A DNA stretch of 64,000 bases from Flavipsychrobacter sp. (GTDB lineage Bacteria > Bacteroidota > Bacteroidia > Chitinophagales > Chitinophagaceae): contig JAEUVY010000080.1 of the NCBI GenBank assembly GCA_016786565.1, forward strand, positions 62,001 to 126,000, read 5' to 3'. This document shows positions 1-8,988 of the stretch, piece by piece. A program made the position numbers and the translations under genes. Under the pieces are notes generated by a model that did no database searches, was not told the DNA's origin, and worked only from the letters and a program-made list of their open reading frames with translations. Every line of letters begins with the position of its first letter. The stretch's first letter is position 1.

Positions 1-2037
1 CGATTCAAAACACAGGTCCAGATCGGCCCGCAGCACACTTGCCGTTAGCGCTATGATAGGGATATCCTTTTTAGGAGACTTCATCTCGCCTCGTATATAT
101 TTGGTTGCATCTATTCCGTTCATTACCGGCATCTGCACGTCCATCAATATAAGGTCGTAATTATTAGCCTTAAGCAGATCTACTGCCTCCTGTCCGTTCA
201 CTACCTCATCTGTCTCCACATCGGCTATCAGGTGCAGCGTCTCATTCACCACCAGGCGGTTATACTCATTGTCGTCCGCTATAAGGATGCGCAGTCCATT
301 CAGGATAGTACCATCCGCATTCTGCTCAGCAGCCAGCCTTTGCTGCAGACGCTCAGCAGAGCCCACCGGATACCTGATCACAAACGAGAACGTAGTACCC
401 TTACCCACTACACTCTCTACAGAGATCGTCCCACCCTGCAGTTCCACCAGGTGCTTGGATATGGACAGACCTAAACCTGTACCACCATATTTACGCGTAT
501 CAGAACTCTTCACCTGACTGAAGCTTTCAAACAGCTTGGATACTTTGTCAGCCGGTATACCAATACCCGTATCTATGATGGCGTATTTAACCCATACATA
601 CTCACCCTCCTCTTTTTCCTTCGTTACGTCAATATGAACACCGCCTTTCTCAGTGAACTTAAGCGCGTTACCACCCAGGTTAATCAGCACCTGATTCAAA
701 CGGTAGGGATCACCCACTATCACGTCGCTGAGCTTATCGTCAACAGTAGTGATCAGCTGCAATCCCTTATCCTCCGCACGATAAGAAAGTGTATCCTTCA
801 CCTGCTTAAGTGTATCGGTAAGTGAAAAATCTATTTTCTCCAGCTCGAGTTTGCCCGCCTCTATCTTCGACAGGTCCAGAACGTCATTGATTACGTGCAG
901 CAATATATCTGCCGATTTGCTGATCGCCTTCAAATAGCTATCCTGTTCAGGAGATGGGTTTTTTTGGATCAACAGACCGGTCATACCAATAATTGCGTTC
1001 ATAGGCGTGCGAATCTCGTGACTGATGTTCGCAATAAACTCCTGCTTGAATCGCTCTGAACGCTCAGCCCGCAACTTCTGCTGTATGGCCTTTTTCCGCT
1101 CCCTGCCAATAAAGAACAGGAATGATGCCAGCACCAGAATGCTGATCACACCTATGTATATGTACAGGCGTTGATTACTTAGCTTTCTGTCCTTTATCTG
1201 CAACTCGTTCTGCTGCAGTTCCATTTTGCTGCGCTGCAATGCCAGTTCGCTCTGCTGCAACTCCAGCTTGCTGTTCTGCAACTGAATGCTGGTGGCCTGC
1301 AACGCCTGCTCTTCTTCCGCAAGGGTCAACTTCCTTTCCTTTTCCAAAGCACTCAACTTCTCCATCGTCAAGTCGGTCTGTGTCTTCTTCAGAGCCATAC
1401 TCACATTGGTTTTCTCCTGCTCAGTGGCCGACAGGGTTTTACTTGTTGAGTCGAGCTGCTTCTGCTTCAGTGCCAATATCCGCGCCTGCTCTTTCAGATG
1501 CTCCTCAGCGATCTGCTTTTGCTGCCGTATGGAGTCTTCGCGTTTCGTATGCTGGTACTCTATCTGCCTCTTTTCAATCTCGGCAACCTTTTTGTTGCTG
1601 AATACAGTCCTCTTCAGTGCCAGCATCTCTCTGGATGACTGAAGGGAACCCTTTATATCGCCTGACAGTTTCTGTGCCGCTATAAGCGTTCGATATGACG
1701 TGCGCATCTGATCCAGATCACCCACCTCCTCCGACGCTGCAATAGCCTTTCTGGAATAATCAATAGAGCGTGTCAGACTCGTCTGTTTCGCCTTTTCTAT
1801 CTGTTCAGTTTCCTCGCTCTCAGACAGCTTCCTTGCTACGGCCAGGTACAGATCAGCCGCATTGCCGAGGCTATGCGACATAGCCTGTTTATCACCCTTT
1901 GCTTCGAACGCCTTCATTGCTTTCACCTCCCCCTCGATCTTCTTTGAAAGTTCGGGCATCGACAGCTCAGAATAATCGACCTGTGCCCACAGATACATAG
2001 GCAGCAGAAGGGCTATCAGTATAAGTAACCTTTTCAT
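1..2037 (-). CDS. Hybrid sensor histidine kinase/response regulator (C-terminus cut by window edge)
   Basis: Membrane-bound hybrid kinase that senses an unknown signal and passes phosphate from His to a fused receiver. The 679 visible residues start with a signal peptide (about 1-19, ending at Trp-Ala-Gln). A helical TPR-like region follows, then a long Gln/Leu/Lys-rich coiled coil (about 165-290), one membrane helix (about 292-310) and HisKA with the H-box around His340 (NISHEIRTPMN). The HATPase domain has DTGIGIP and GGTGLGLSIS boxes, and the receiver has acceptor Asp633 in LILMDVQMP. The receiver runs off the window at position 1. The start at 2037 is the only Met that gives an intact signal peptide. 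A single-domain response regulator lies 74 bases upstream on the same strand and is a possible partner (inference). Confidence 0.93.
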   Translation of the reverse strand, partial: MKRLLILIALLLPMYLWAQVDYSELSMPELSKKIEGEVKAMKAFEAKGDKQAMSHSLGNAADLYLAVARKLSESEETEQIEKAKQTSLTRSIDYSRKAIAASEEVGDLDQMRTSYRTLIAAQKLSGDIKGSLQSSREMLALKRTVFSNKKVAEIEKRQIEYQHTKREDSIRQQKQIAEEHLKEQARILALKQKQLDSTSKTLSATEQEKTNVSMALKKTQTDLTMEKLSALEKERKLTLAEEEQALQATSIQLQNSKLELQQSELALQRSKMELQQNELQIKDRKLSNQRLYIYIGVISILVLASFLFFIGRERKKAIQQKLRAERSERFKQEFIANISHEIRTPMNAIIGMTGLLIQKNPSPEQDSYLKAISKSADILLHVINDVLDLSKIEAGKLELEKIDFSLTDTLKQVKDTLSYRAEDKGLQLITTVDDKLSDVIVGDPYRLNQVLINLGGNALKFTEKGGVHIDVTKEKEEGEYVWVKYAIIDTGIGIPADKVSKLFESFSQVKSSDTRKYGGTGLGLSISKHLVELQGGTISVESVVGKGTTFSFVIRYPVGSAERLQQRLAAEQNADGTILNGLRILIADDNEYNRLVVNETLHLIADVETDEVVNGQEAVDLLKANNYDLILMDVQMPVMNGIDATKYIRGEMKSPKKDIPIIALTASVLRADLDLCFES

Positions 2038-2111
2038 TTCATAGTTTTTAAATTAACATTCCGGCAACCCTTTTCCGGTCGCCGGCATTATCGCAGATAG
2101 GGTATCATTTA

Positions 2112-2498
2112 TTATGCCGACTCGCAGAACGACAGGATCTTCTCAAACGCACTCTCGTTCTTCACCACATACTCCGACGCTCCCATTTTCTTAGTCTGCA
2201 ATATGATCCAGGTAGCGTCCTGGCTCGATAACATCACGATCTTGACGTGGTCATGCTGCTTTTTTATCTCTTCAAGAATTTGCAATCCGTCGGCAGCATC
2301 CTTCTTCACAGAATTGAGATTGTAGTCGAGAATGATAATGTCAGGTTCCTCGTTCATATGGTCCAGACATTCTTCTCCTGTGTTAAATATCTGCACCTCG
2401 CAATTGGTTTTCCTGGCCAGATAATCTTCCAATGCCATAGACAGCATTTCATCGTCGTCTACAACGAAGATCTTTTTGACTTCATTACTCATACTCAA
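2112..2498 (-). CDS. Single-domain response regulator (REC only)
   Basis: Stand-alone CheY-like receiver of 128 residues with no output domain. The phosphoacceptor is Asp58 in IILDYNLNS, the acidic pocket is Asp14-Asp15, the switch Ser is in VMLSSQD, and the invariant Lys follows in EYVVKN. It probably relays or sinks phosphate, perhaps for the hybrid kinase encoded just downstream on the same strand (inference from adjacency). A second receiver at 15157-15543 is a clear paralogue: both share the unusual block MLSMALEDY right after the acidic pocket and LNSVK after the acceptor Asp. Translation could begin at 2498 or at the second Met (2492). Confidence 0.9.
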   Translation of the reverse strand: MSMSNEVKKIFVVDDDEMLSMALEDYLARKTNCEVQIFNTGEECLDHMNEEPDIIILDYNLNSVKKDAADGLQILEEIKKQHDHVKIVMLSSQDATWIILQTKKMGASEYVVKNESAFEKILSFCESA

Positions 2499-2673
2499 CT
2501 TGTTTTTATATGAACAATCCCGCAGTACCTATAATTACACTGTTTCAACACCCTGACACCAACGGATAGATTTAGCCAAGATATGAAGAAATAAATCATT
2601 TACCAATTTTCAAAATGCAATTCATGCATTTCAGTAACCACATTCTGCCGGTCAGGAAAATATACTTTAGCAA

Positions 2674-3855
2674 TTGATATGTATATTTGATGAATATCCG
2701 CAACCCGGATATTCAATACTCAACCTCTTGGCACGCACAATACTTTACCTCCTTGTAGCTTCATTGCTATTGCTTGCACCGCAGAGCAACAGGGCATCTG
2801 TGCTGCCGCAACATACGAATGCAATTACAAAGATTGCTGCATCACCGGAAGCAAAAACTGCACCGGCTGTATCTGCAGCAACACTGCAGAACGAAAAAGC
2901 TATAGTACTACATGCAGCATCGACTGCTGTGCCGGTATCTGCCCCCACTACCAAGGCGGTGATCATCCTGATACTTGAGGCGTTCCTTGCCGGATTGCTG
3001 GCTATGTTCACCCCATACATGTACACCATTCACCCCTTCACTACCGGATACCTCACCCGAAACGTGAAGACCGCAAGGGGACGCCTTTCCAAAACGCTGC
3101 AATATGCCGCGGCACTGGCAGTGATCTTTACGGCGCTGGGGCTTTTTGTTTCCGGCATCATTAAGGTGACCGGGGTAAATAAGTTCACAGAGCACTGGGT
3201 ATTCAATGTTTTCTTCTTCCGCATTTTCCTGATGCTGGGCATCTCTTTCCTGGGCGCATTCGCCTTCAAGCTGCCGGCATCGTGGATCAATGCTATTGCT
3301 GAAAAAGCAAAACAAAACGACCTTAAGGGCATCTTCATTATGGCACTCACACTGCCCGCTGCATCATTCTCCTCTACCTTCCCTATTATAGGGCTGGTAT
3401 TGCTTCAAGCAGGTTCGGTGCCGGTTATAGGGCCTACTATAGGTCTTTTCGCATTCTCTATAGGGCTGGGGCTACCGTTTGTGATCCCTTCTATCATGAA
3501 GCTATTTAAGTCGAAGAGCGTATTAAATAACATCAAGGTAATTCTGGGATTCCTTTGTCTGATGATAGCGCTCAAGTTCATGTCGAAGGCCGATGTGGCG
3601 CTGGAGCTGGGCCTCATCAGCCGCGAACTCTTCATAGAGATATGGCTGGGGCTTTGGGCACTTATGGGCATCTACATGCTGGGCTATATGAAGCTATCAC
3701 ACGACACCGAAACAGAGCGGAACATCTACGGACAGGAATACACGTCATTATCGCGCATGTTCATAGCTATGGGCGCATTCATCTTCGCGGTATATCTGCT
3801 GCCGGGCATTTGGGGGGCTCCGCTGCATGGGGTCAGCGGGTTCCTTCCTCACTGA
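2674..3855 (+). CDS. DsbD/CcdA-like membrane protein lacking both redox cysteines
   Basis: Resembles the transmembrane domain of DsbD-type thiol:disulfide reductases: multiple helices from about residue 95 to the end, with GAFAFKLP and a terminal PGIWGAPLHGVSGFLP block that in full DsbD precedes the thioredoxin domain. The protein ends there, so no thioredoxin domain is present, and the N-terminal periplasmic domain is reduced to an Ala/Thr-rich linker (about 40-95). Both electron-transfer cysteines are missing: the TPCxFPM box reads FTPYMYTIHP (Tyr115) and the SFSCTGP box reads SFSSTFP (Ser234). It is therefore unlikely to carry electrons in the usual way. No ATG lies in frame before residue 111. 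The TTG at 2728 gives a clean signal peptide (Met-Ala-Arg then a hydrophobic run) and may be the true start. Confidence 0.78.
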   Translation: MICIFDEYPQPGYSILNLLARTILYLLVASLLLLAPQSNRASVLPQHTNAITKIAASPEAKTAPAVSAATLQNEKAIVLHAASTAVPVSAPTTKAVIILILEAFLAGLLAMFTPYMYTIHPFTTGYLTRNVKTARGRLSKTLQYAAALAVIFTALGLFVSGIIKVTGVNKFTEHWVFNVFFFRIFLMLGISFLGAFAFKLPASWINAIAEKAKQNDLKGIFIMALTLPAASFSSTFPIIGLVLLQAGSVPVIGPTIGLFAFSIGLGLPFVIPSIMKLFKSKSVLNNIKVILGFLCLMIALKFMSKADVALELGLISRELFIEIWLGLWALMGIYMLGYMKLSHDTETERNIYGQEYTSLSRMFIAMGAFIFAVYLLPGIWGAPLHGVSGFLPH

Positions 3856-4559
3856 TCTTTCGCAAGTTCTACCTCCAGACGGTTGGCCATATCAACTGCA
3901 GTGGGTGTGTCCAATGCCCGTAACGACGCGATCATGCTTTCCTTCTCTGCCCTTGAGAAGGTGTCACGCAAAGTGGTCATCTTCTTTCGTTCATCCGGAA
4001 CAGCGTCAAATGTCTTTTGCAGGGTGCCGTTCACTTTCAGGTCCATTACCAGATGCACCCTGTCGGTAGTACCACCGTTGCTGATGCGATGCGGTAGATT
4101 GAAGTTCATATACCAGCAACTGCCTTCATCCATTACCACACGCTCGCCGTCTATGTAGAATTCCACCAGATCGTTTGTGAGTATGGGCACGTGTATGCGT
4201 GCTTCGCCATGCTCATAACACAGTTCTGCATCCTTGTGTTCTTTTATGAAGGCGCCAGGTGCCAGCTTCAGCAAACGCACACCCATCACTTCGCAACCAA
4301 AACTATTTATGACCTGCTTCATATAAGGACATGTGTCCATTAAGGCTGTATCCGCAAAGGTCTTATCCTCTCTTGCTTCCGGCAGCAGGTCTGTGAGGCT
4401 GCCGCCCAGCGACCGCAGGGGCAACGCACTCCAGTCGCCTTCATAATGGGCTTCGTTGTAGTGCCTGATCCATTGGTGCGAGAGTTGTGAAAATTCTTGC
4501 TGTAACTGCTTCGACGAAAATGCAAACGGGAAATGGATGTACCTGATAACTTGTTTCAT
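3849..4559 (-). CDS. Aspartyl/asparaginyl beta-hydroxylase-like protein
   Basis: Fe(II)/2-oxoglutarate-dependent oxygenase of the Asp/Asn beta-hydroxylase fold, 236 residues, cytoplasmic (no signal or membrane segment). The core shows LKLAPGAFIKEHKD with His108 as probable first iron ligand, then GEARIHVPI (the Arg-x-His strand), and the second histidine box NLPHRISNGG (His157), followed by RVHLVMD. The substrate is unknown; related bacterial proteins act on peptides or free amino-acid derivatives. The 3' end overlaps the 3' end of the convergent DsbD-like gene by 7 bases. The DUF3050 gene lies 90 bases upstream on the same strand, so the two may be cotranscribed. Confidence 0.82.
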   Translation of the reverse strand: MKQVIRYIHFPFAFSSKQLQQEFSQLSHQWIRHYNEAHYEGDWSALPLRSLGGSLTDLLPEAREDKTFADTALMDTCPYMKQVINSFGCEVMGVRLLKLAPGAFIKEHKDAELCYEHGEARIHVPILTNDLVEFYIDGERVVMDEGSCWYMNFNLPHRISNGGTTDRVHLVMDLKVNGTLQKTFDAVPDERKKMTTLRDTFSRAEKESMIASLRALDTPTAVDMANRLEVELAKDQ

Positions 4560-4649
4560 GGGAAATGGCGGATTGAATGTCCTTTTGCATAGTTACAAAA
4601 AAACAATCGCACAGGCAATGCCTGCAATGTGGGGCCTTTCTTCCGGGGG

Positions 4650-5423
4650 TTAACCGGCTGTCACTGCTCCGCGGATGTGGTCCCACAAAGCCACCCTTGC
4701 CTGCAGCGAAGTTTTGACCCATGCTGTGGCCTCAGCCCATTTAGCATCATCGTCACCACATAGTTCCTCTGTCATAGCATAAGCAAGATGCGAATGATGA
4801 TCTCCATCCACTTCTATGTGGCGCTCCAGATAATACTGAAAAGTAGTTGCAGCACCGCTCATACGTTCATTCAGTTCTTTCACAAACGAGATGAACATAC
4901 CCGGTATCAGGTCTTCCCTTCCATAAGTGAACACTGCTGCTGCTATATGTGGCTTACCGGTCGCTATCACATCAAATGTGGTGGTAACAAACGAGCGCAC
5001 AGCCTCGGGAATGTCGCTATTCTGCAAAGCCGTGCAGACACCGGCCCCGCTGCTTATCTGATGTAATGTCTGGCGGATGGTTTCGGTAGTCGCACCTGCC
5101 TGCTTCATTGCTTTCAGGTACAATTCAAAATGACTGTAGCGCACTCCATCTTCATCCACATCACTTTCTTCTCCGGTCACGATCTCGTTGATGAGATAGC
5201 GTGTGGCGGCACTGCCCTTCGGCTGCCAGGGAAGATCCACACAGGTAAGCTCACGCTGCAGGAACTTAAGCAGCGACATGAAATCCCATACGGCAAACAC
5301 ATGGGCTTCCATAAATATCCTCAATCCCTCAAGCGTTGTGATACTTGCGTAAACCGGATGCGCTGTCAGCGTTGCCCGCAACTCGCCTATTTCCTTCTTC
5401 AGTAATTCCGACCTGTGATTCAT
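4650..5423 (-). CDS. DUF3050 family protein (heme-oxygenase-like fold)
   Basis: Matches the DUF3050 family by overall pattern: an N-terminal helix with HPVYASI, then [18 protein letters not shown], a central [12 protein letters not shown] helix, and the late [16 protein letters not shown] block. The His/Glu-rich helices (His in [10 protein letters not shown] and the HHSH cluster) resemble those of the heme-oxygenase-like diiron superfamily. No reaction is established and I do not assign one. The chosen start at 5423 (MNHRSELL) gives 257 residues, the family length; an upstream TTG-type start at 5441 is possible. It lies between a small membrane protein gene (60 bases upstream) and the Asp/Asn hydroxylase-like gene downstream, all on the minus strand. 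Confidence 0.82.
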   Translation of the reverse strand: MNHRSELLKKEIGELRATLTAHPVYASITTLEGLRIFMEAHVFAVWDFMSLLKFLQRELTCVDLPWQPKGSAATRYLINEIVTGEESDVDEDGVRYSHFELYLKAMKQAGATTETIRQTLHQISSGAGVCTALQNSDIPEAVRSFVTTTFDVIATGKPHIAAAVFTYGREDLIPGMFISFVKELNERMSGAATTFQYYLERHIEVDGDHHSHLAYAMTEELCGDDDAKWAEATAWVKTSLQARVALWDHIRGAVTAG

Positions 5424-5482
5424 TTGCTTAATTTGGAACACAAATTTATGATTGAGCTATTCTGCTGAATGTCAGGAGAATA

Positions 5483-5680
5483 TCACAAAATATCTTCGTT
5501 GTGCCGGCCACGCTTCAACACGTTGACTACAAAAAGCCCCAATGACGACAACAGGACCAGGACAGCACCAAGCATATGCACCGACTTCTCGTCGGTATGG
5601 CTATTGGGATTCGTGTGCCGCAGCATCAAAAAACCGAGAGCGGCAAATAGGATACCCACGACACGATAATAACTATTCAT
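5483..5680 (-). CDS. Small two-helix membrane protein
   Basis: A 65-residue protein with two predicted membrane helices (about 7-20 and 37-52) joined by a polar loop (NPNSHTDEKS), and a basic C-terminal tail (KRGRHNEDIL). I do not recognise a family. It starts 60 bases before the DUF3050 gene on the same strand and probably heads that cluster. The positive-inside pattern and the two clean hydrophobic stretches support a real gene. Confidence 0.6.
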   Translation of the reverse strand: MNSYYRVVGILFAALGFLMLRHTNPNSHTDEKSVHMLGAVLVLLSSLGLFVVNVLKRGRHNEDIL

Positions 5681-5781
5681 ATGTCCAAATTACCGTGGTA
5701 GCTGATTCAGGGAACCACTTGTTTTAGTAGCACAAAGCTGACAACGTAACAATTGTTCCATTTCAATAACATTTGTTGCGA

Positions 5782-5789
5782 TAACTTTG
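5782..5789 (+). promoter_or_regulatory. Bacteroidota -7 box for the DUF983 gene
   Basis: TAACTTTG fits the Bacteroidota -7 consensus TAnnTTTG and lies 28 bases before the ATG of the DUF983 gene. The -33 element is not clear. Confidence 0.5.
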
Positions 5790-5817
5790 CATCAGATAAC
5801 CAAAGTGTCCCCATCAG

Positions 5818-6276
5818 ATGAGTACGAACACGAATGCCGATAAGAAGCCATCAGTAGTCAAAGCCATCTTTAACATGCAGTGCCCCAGTTGCCGCAAAGG
5901 GCATATGTACAAGCAAAAAAGCATGTTCCCTCTCAAGACCATGCTTGATATGCCTGAAGAGTGCCCTGTATGCGGCCAGAAAATGGAACCGCAGACAGGT
6001 TTCTATTTCGGAACCGGCTATGTGAGCTATGCGCTTTCTGTCGCACTGTTCGTGTTTAACCTGGTGTGGTACTGGACCTTCTTTGGCATCTCTTACAAAG
6101 ACAACAGCATCTTTTACTACCTCATTACCTCCATCAGCATTGTAGTGCTCATGCAGCCCTACATCATGCGCATATCGCGCGTGCTGTATCTGTACCTGTT
6201 TGTGCGCTACGGGGCACACACCAAAGATCAGCCGGTCGACCACGACCATGCTATTCCTTCGGGTAACAGGGCCTGA
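5818..6276 (+). CDS. DUF983 family zinc-ribbon membrane protein
   Basis: A 152-residue member of DUF983. Two CxxC pairs (Cys22/Cys25 in MQCPSCRKG and Cys49/Cys52 in ECPVCGQ) form a probable zinc ribbon on the cytoplasmic side. The FYFGTGYVSYAL stretch leads into two membrane helices (about 70-90 and 98-118). The molecular role of DUF983 is not established. The tail is His/Asp-rich (DQPVDHDHA). It has its own upstream promoter box and is followed by the broken glycosyltransferase-like gene. Confidence 0.87.
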   Translation: MSTNTNADKKPSVVKAIFNMQCPSCRKGHMYKQKSMFPLKTMLDMPEECPVCGQKMEPQTGFYFGTGYVSYALSVALFVFNLVWYWTFFGISYKDNSIFYYLITSISIVVLMQPYIMRISRVLYLYLFVRYGAHTKDQPVDHDHAIPSGNRA

Positions 6277-6313
6277 TAGCCTTTTCGCTTTATAAGCGTA
6301 ATTTAGCCAACCT

Positions 6314-6595
6314 ATGTACGGTATGCTCCGTCGGTTTGTGGTTGGCATCACGCTGTTATTCAGCGCGTGGTTCCTCGCGTTCTATGGCAAAGAGTCCTAT
6401 CCCTTCAATGGCGATGCCATGGGCTACTACATGTACCTGCCGTCCACGTTCATCTATCACAACCTGAAGGCACTTGACTGGCTGCCCGAAGACCACAAGT
6501 TCGACTACTTTACATTTTTGTTTACTTTTATTTATATCTTTGATATAATTTTTTACCTTAAACAACGATTTTATCATGAAAACACCATTCAGTAG
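6314..6595 (+). pseudogene. N-terminal fragment of a GT-C-type membrane protein gene, broken by insertion/replacement
   Basis: The first about 64 residues are the N-terminus of the same family as the intact gene at 8989: a membrane helix, then NGDAMGYYMYLPSTFIYHNLK, matching WDVSGYYWYLPSILIYHDLK of the homologue, including the conserved Asp of the first external loop (Asp34 here). Homology stops near 6510. From there the frame runs through very AT-rich DNA and ends at 6595 with about 28 unrelated residues. The missing C-terminal part lies 4.3 kb away at 10773-11393. GC content in the preserved part is like that of the flanking genes. The product, if made, is a truncated one-helix peptide and is probably non-functional. 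Confidence 0.8.
6535..6542 (+). promoter_or_regulatory. -7 box for the GH16 gene
   Basis: TATCTTTG matches TAnnTTTG, 33 bases before the GH16 start and about 25 bases inside the AT-rich cassette, so the cassette brings its own promoter. A TTTG at 6517 is closer than the usual -33 spacing. Confidence 0.5.
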
Positions 6596-8966
6596 AGGAG
6601 CATTTTATCTATTATTTATCTCTTCGTTAATAATTAACAACTTCAGTATCCTATATGGCCAGTGTGGAATAGATTACTCGAGATGGCATATTGTATATGA
6701 TGAACAATTTAATGAACCAAACGTTTCCGATTGGCTACAGTTCACTTCTGGAGGGCCTTTCACAAAAGGATGGCGAATCGAGGACACATATACGTGCCAT
6801 TGCGACAACAATCCGAATGGTTGTCCGCCCGCTAATATGATTCAATTCGGCGGCAATGCAATTTCAATGGACTACGCAAACGGATATGCGATATTTGGTA
6901 ACAAAAAGCTTGTAACCCCTACGCCCACGCATGGATGGGAAGCGTCTTTTGTTAGGTCTACCCAAGAAGATATTTACATGGCTGACTTGACTTCGCCGGG
7001 TGAACCTGGTTATATTTTTGGGATGTTCGAAATACGGTGTAAACTACCCAAAAGTCCCGATAATATATTTTCAGCTTTCTGGTTAAGTGGAGCAAATACT
7101 TGGCCGCCAGAAATTGACGTATTTGAACATCGAACCAACTCTGACAGTAATATCCGAAATGAGATTTTTTCTACTGTTCATTGGTCCCCAACGTGGGCCT
7201 GGGGTGACGACAATGGCTGCTCCAATTACTATCGGTTCAATGAGTTGAACTACTTTGACCTTTTCAACAACTTTCATACATATACCGCTGTATGGACTCC
7301 CACACAAATTACTTGGTTTTTTGATGGCAAAGAATTGAAAACAGATGCCATTGCATCTCACTTACCTGGATTTTTTGATCCAACACCATCGTCGGGAGAC
7401 GCATATTATAGAGATTTTTTCCTTCATAACAAGATGCAAATGGTTATCAATTGTATAACCCAAAACTGCGAGGTATCTGAACCCCTTGATGGCTTGGTTG
7501 TTGACTATGTCCGTGTATACAAACCCTTAGATAACAGAACCAAATTCCCCACGGAAACATACGAAGACTATTATAATTACCTTTCAACAATTTACAGTAC
7601 CGCTGTATCGTCATACAAAACCACTCATGATTGGACAAGAAATCTAATAGACAGCACTGGGTTTGCACCTGTACAGATTCACAGTAATTTGAACGGATAT
7701 CAGGGTGGAGGTAAATATACGTATATAGGTAATTATAATTTACTTTGGAGTACCTATTATGGCCCTGGAGGGACTTTTTATAGTGTCCCAGTTGACTGGG
7801 CTCATGATGCCGATGGAGACTTATCCCTGTCAAACGACGGATACAGAACGTGGTACCGAAAAGGATCAAATATTTGGTATGAGCAAGGTGGCATTTTTAC
7901 AATGATACCTACTGTAACCAATGCAATTGGCGGCACTAGATATTCAAATATAAAAGCTATTAATAGTGGGACCGCAATCGCATATGTCGGGGCAGCGCCT
8001 AGCGGTCTTGGATACGGTGTATATGCAAGCGTAATGACTAGCCCTGGATATTGGGTCACAACTCCGATTTCTCCAACATTCCCCTCAGCCCCCAGCAACA
8101 TCATATACAACCAGACACAAACACAAATCTTTTATATAGTTAATAATAAATTATGGGCTTCGTACGACTCACCGACGGCGCCAGGCTGGGTAACTTCCCA
8201 AATTAGTGGACCATTTGATATGGTACTTCCGGGCATCGCATTTGGAAAATCACCTAATGGTCAAGATGCGGTTTTCTTTAGAACAAGCGGAAACAAACTA
8301 TACTTTTATGAGTGGAATCCTACCAGTTCAAGTTTCACATCGCAACAACCCTTTTTAGCTAAAACATCTTGGAGCTCAACTCCGGTTGTTGTCAATAATG
8401 TGTCGGATAATAATATTATTGTTGGTATCGATCCAGCAAATCAGCAATATTATTATGTTGGGACTGATCTTCGTCCATATTATATTTCCTACGACGGTAC
8501 TGGGTGGGGAACTAGCTATCTTGATTTAGATTTGCCAAACGTATTAGGCGATTTTCAATTGGTAAAAATGGGCTATCCAATCGGAGACTTCCATCTCGCC
8601 TATACAAGCACAAATAATTTTATCAGAACACTAAAATGGCAGAGTTGCGAAAACTTAAACCCTCCTTGCGACCAAGTCAGATATCAAAAACCCTCCACCA
8701 TACGGTTGACATCCCCCGACTCTTCTGAAATGGAAAACAATTTTCGAATATTCCCGAACCCATCAAGTGGGAAATTTTGGATTGAGATACCCTCTAACAA
8801 CTCTGTTGTTTCAATTAGTACTATTGTGGGCCAAATTCTAGAGGCCGATTACAAAATAAACGATGGGATGTTAGCTTTCGATATCTCATCATTCCCCTCT
8901 GGAGTCTATTTTGTTAACGTTTCTACTGAAACAAACTCAAAAACATTAAAATTAATAAAATATTAA
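6576..8966 (+). CDS. Secreted glycoside hydrolase family 16 protein with T9SS sorting domain
   Basis: A 796-residue exported glycosidase. A signal peptide (about 1-29) is followed by a GH16 jelly-roll domain (about 35-315) with the catalytic box EIDVFE: Glu179 nucleophile, Asp181, Glu184 acid/base. GH16 enzymes cut beta-1,3/1,4-glucans or galactans; the exact substrate cannot be read from sequence. Residues about 370-690 contain repeated Trp/Tyr-rich strands (IWYEQGG, KLWASYD, KLYFYEW), suggesting a beta-propeller or lectin-like module. The C-terminus (about 718-796, FRIFPNPSSGKF to the end) is a T9SS type A sorting domain. It is strongly AT-rich compared with the flanks and sits 22 bases before the GT-C homologue, so it probably arrived with it. 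Confidence 0.9.
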   Translation: MKTPFSRGAFYLLFISSLIINNFSILYGQCGIDYSRWHIVYDEQFNEPNVSDWLQFTSGGPFTKGWRIEDTYTCHCDNNPNGCPPANMIQFGGNAISMDYANGYAIFGNKKLVTPTPTHGWEASFVRSTQEDIYMADLTSPGEPGYIFGMFEIRCKLPKSPDNIFSAFWLSGANTWPPEIDVFEHRTNSDSNIRNEIFSTVHWSPTWAWGDDNGCSNYYRFNELNYFDLFNNFHTYTAVWTPTQITWFFDGKELKTDAIASHLPGFFDPTPSSGDAYYRDFFLHNKMQMVINCITQNCEVSEPLDGLVVDYVRVYKPLDNRTKFPTETYEDYYNYLSTIYSTAVSSYKTTHDWTRNLIDSTGFAPVQIHSNLNGYQGGGKYTYIGNYNLLWSTYYGPGGTFYSVPVDWAHDADGDLSLSNDGYRTWYRKGSNIWYEQGGIFTMIPTVTNAIGGTRYSNIKAINSGTAIAYVGAAPSGLGYGVYASVMTSPGYWVTTPISPTFPSAPSNIIYNQTQTQIFYIVNNKLWASYDSPTAPGWVTSQISGPFDMVLPGIAFGKSPNGQDAVFFRTSGNKLYFYEWNPTSSSFTSQQPFLAKTSWSSTPVVVNNVSDNNIIVGIDPANQQYYYVGTDLRPYYISYDGTGWGTSYLDLDLPNVLGDFQLVKMGYPIGDFHLAYTSTNNFIRTLKWQSCENLNPPCDQVRYQKPSTIRLTSPDSSEMENNFRIFPNPSSGKFWIEIPSNNSVVSISTIVGQILEADYKINDGMLAFDISSFPSGVYFVNVSTETNSKTLKLIKY

Positions 8967-8988
8967 TAGCTTTTTTTACCGAGTTAGA

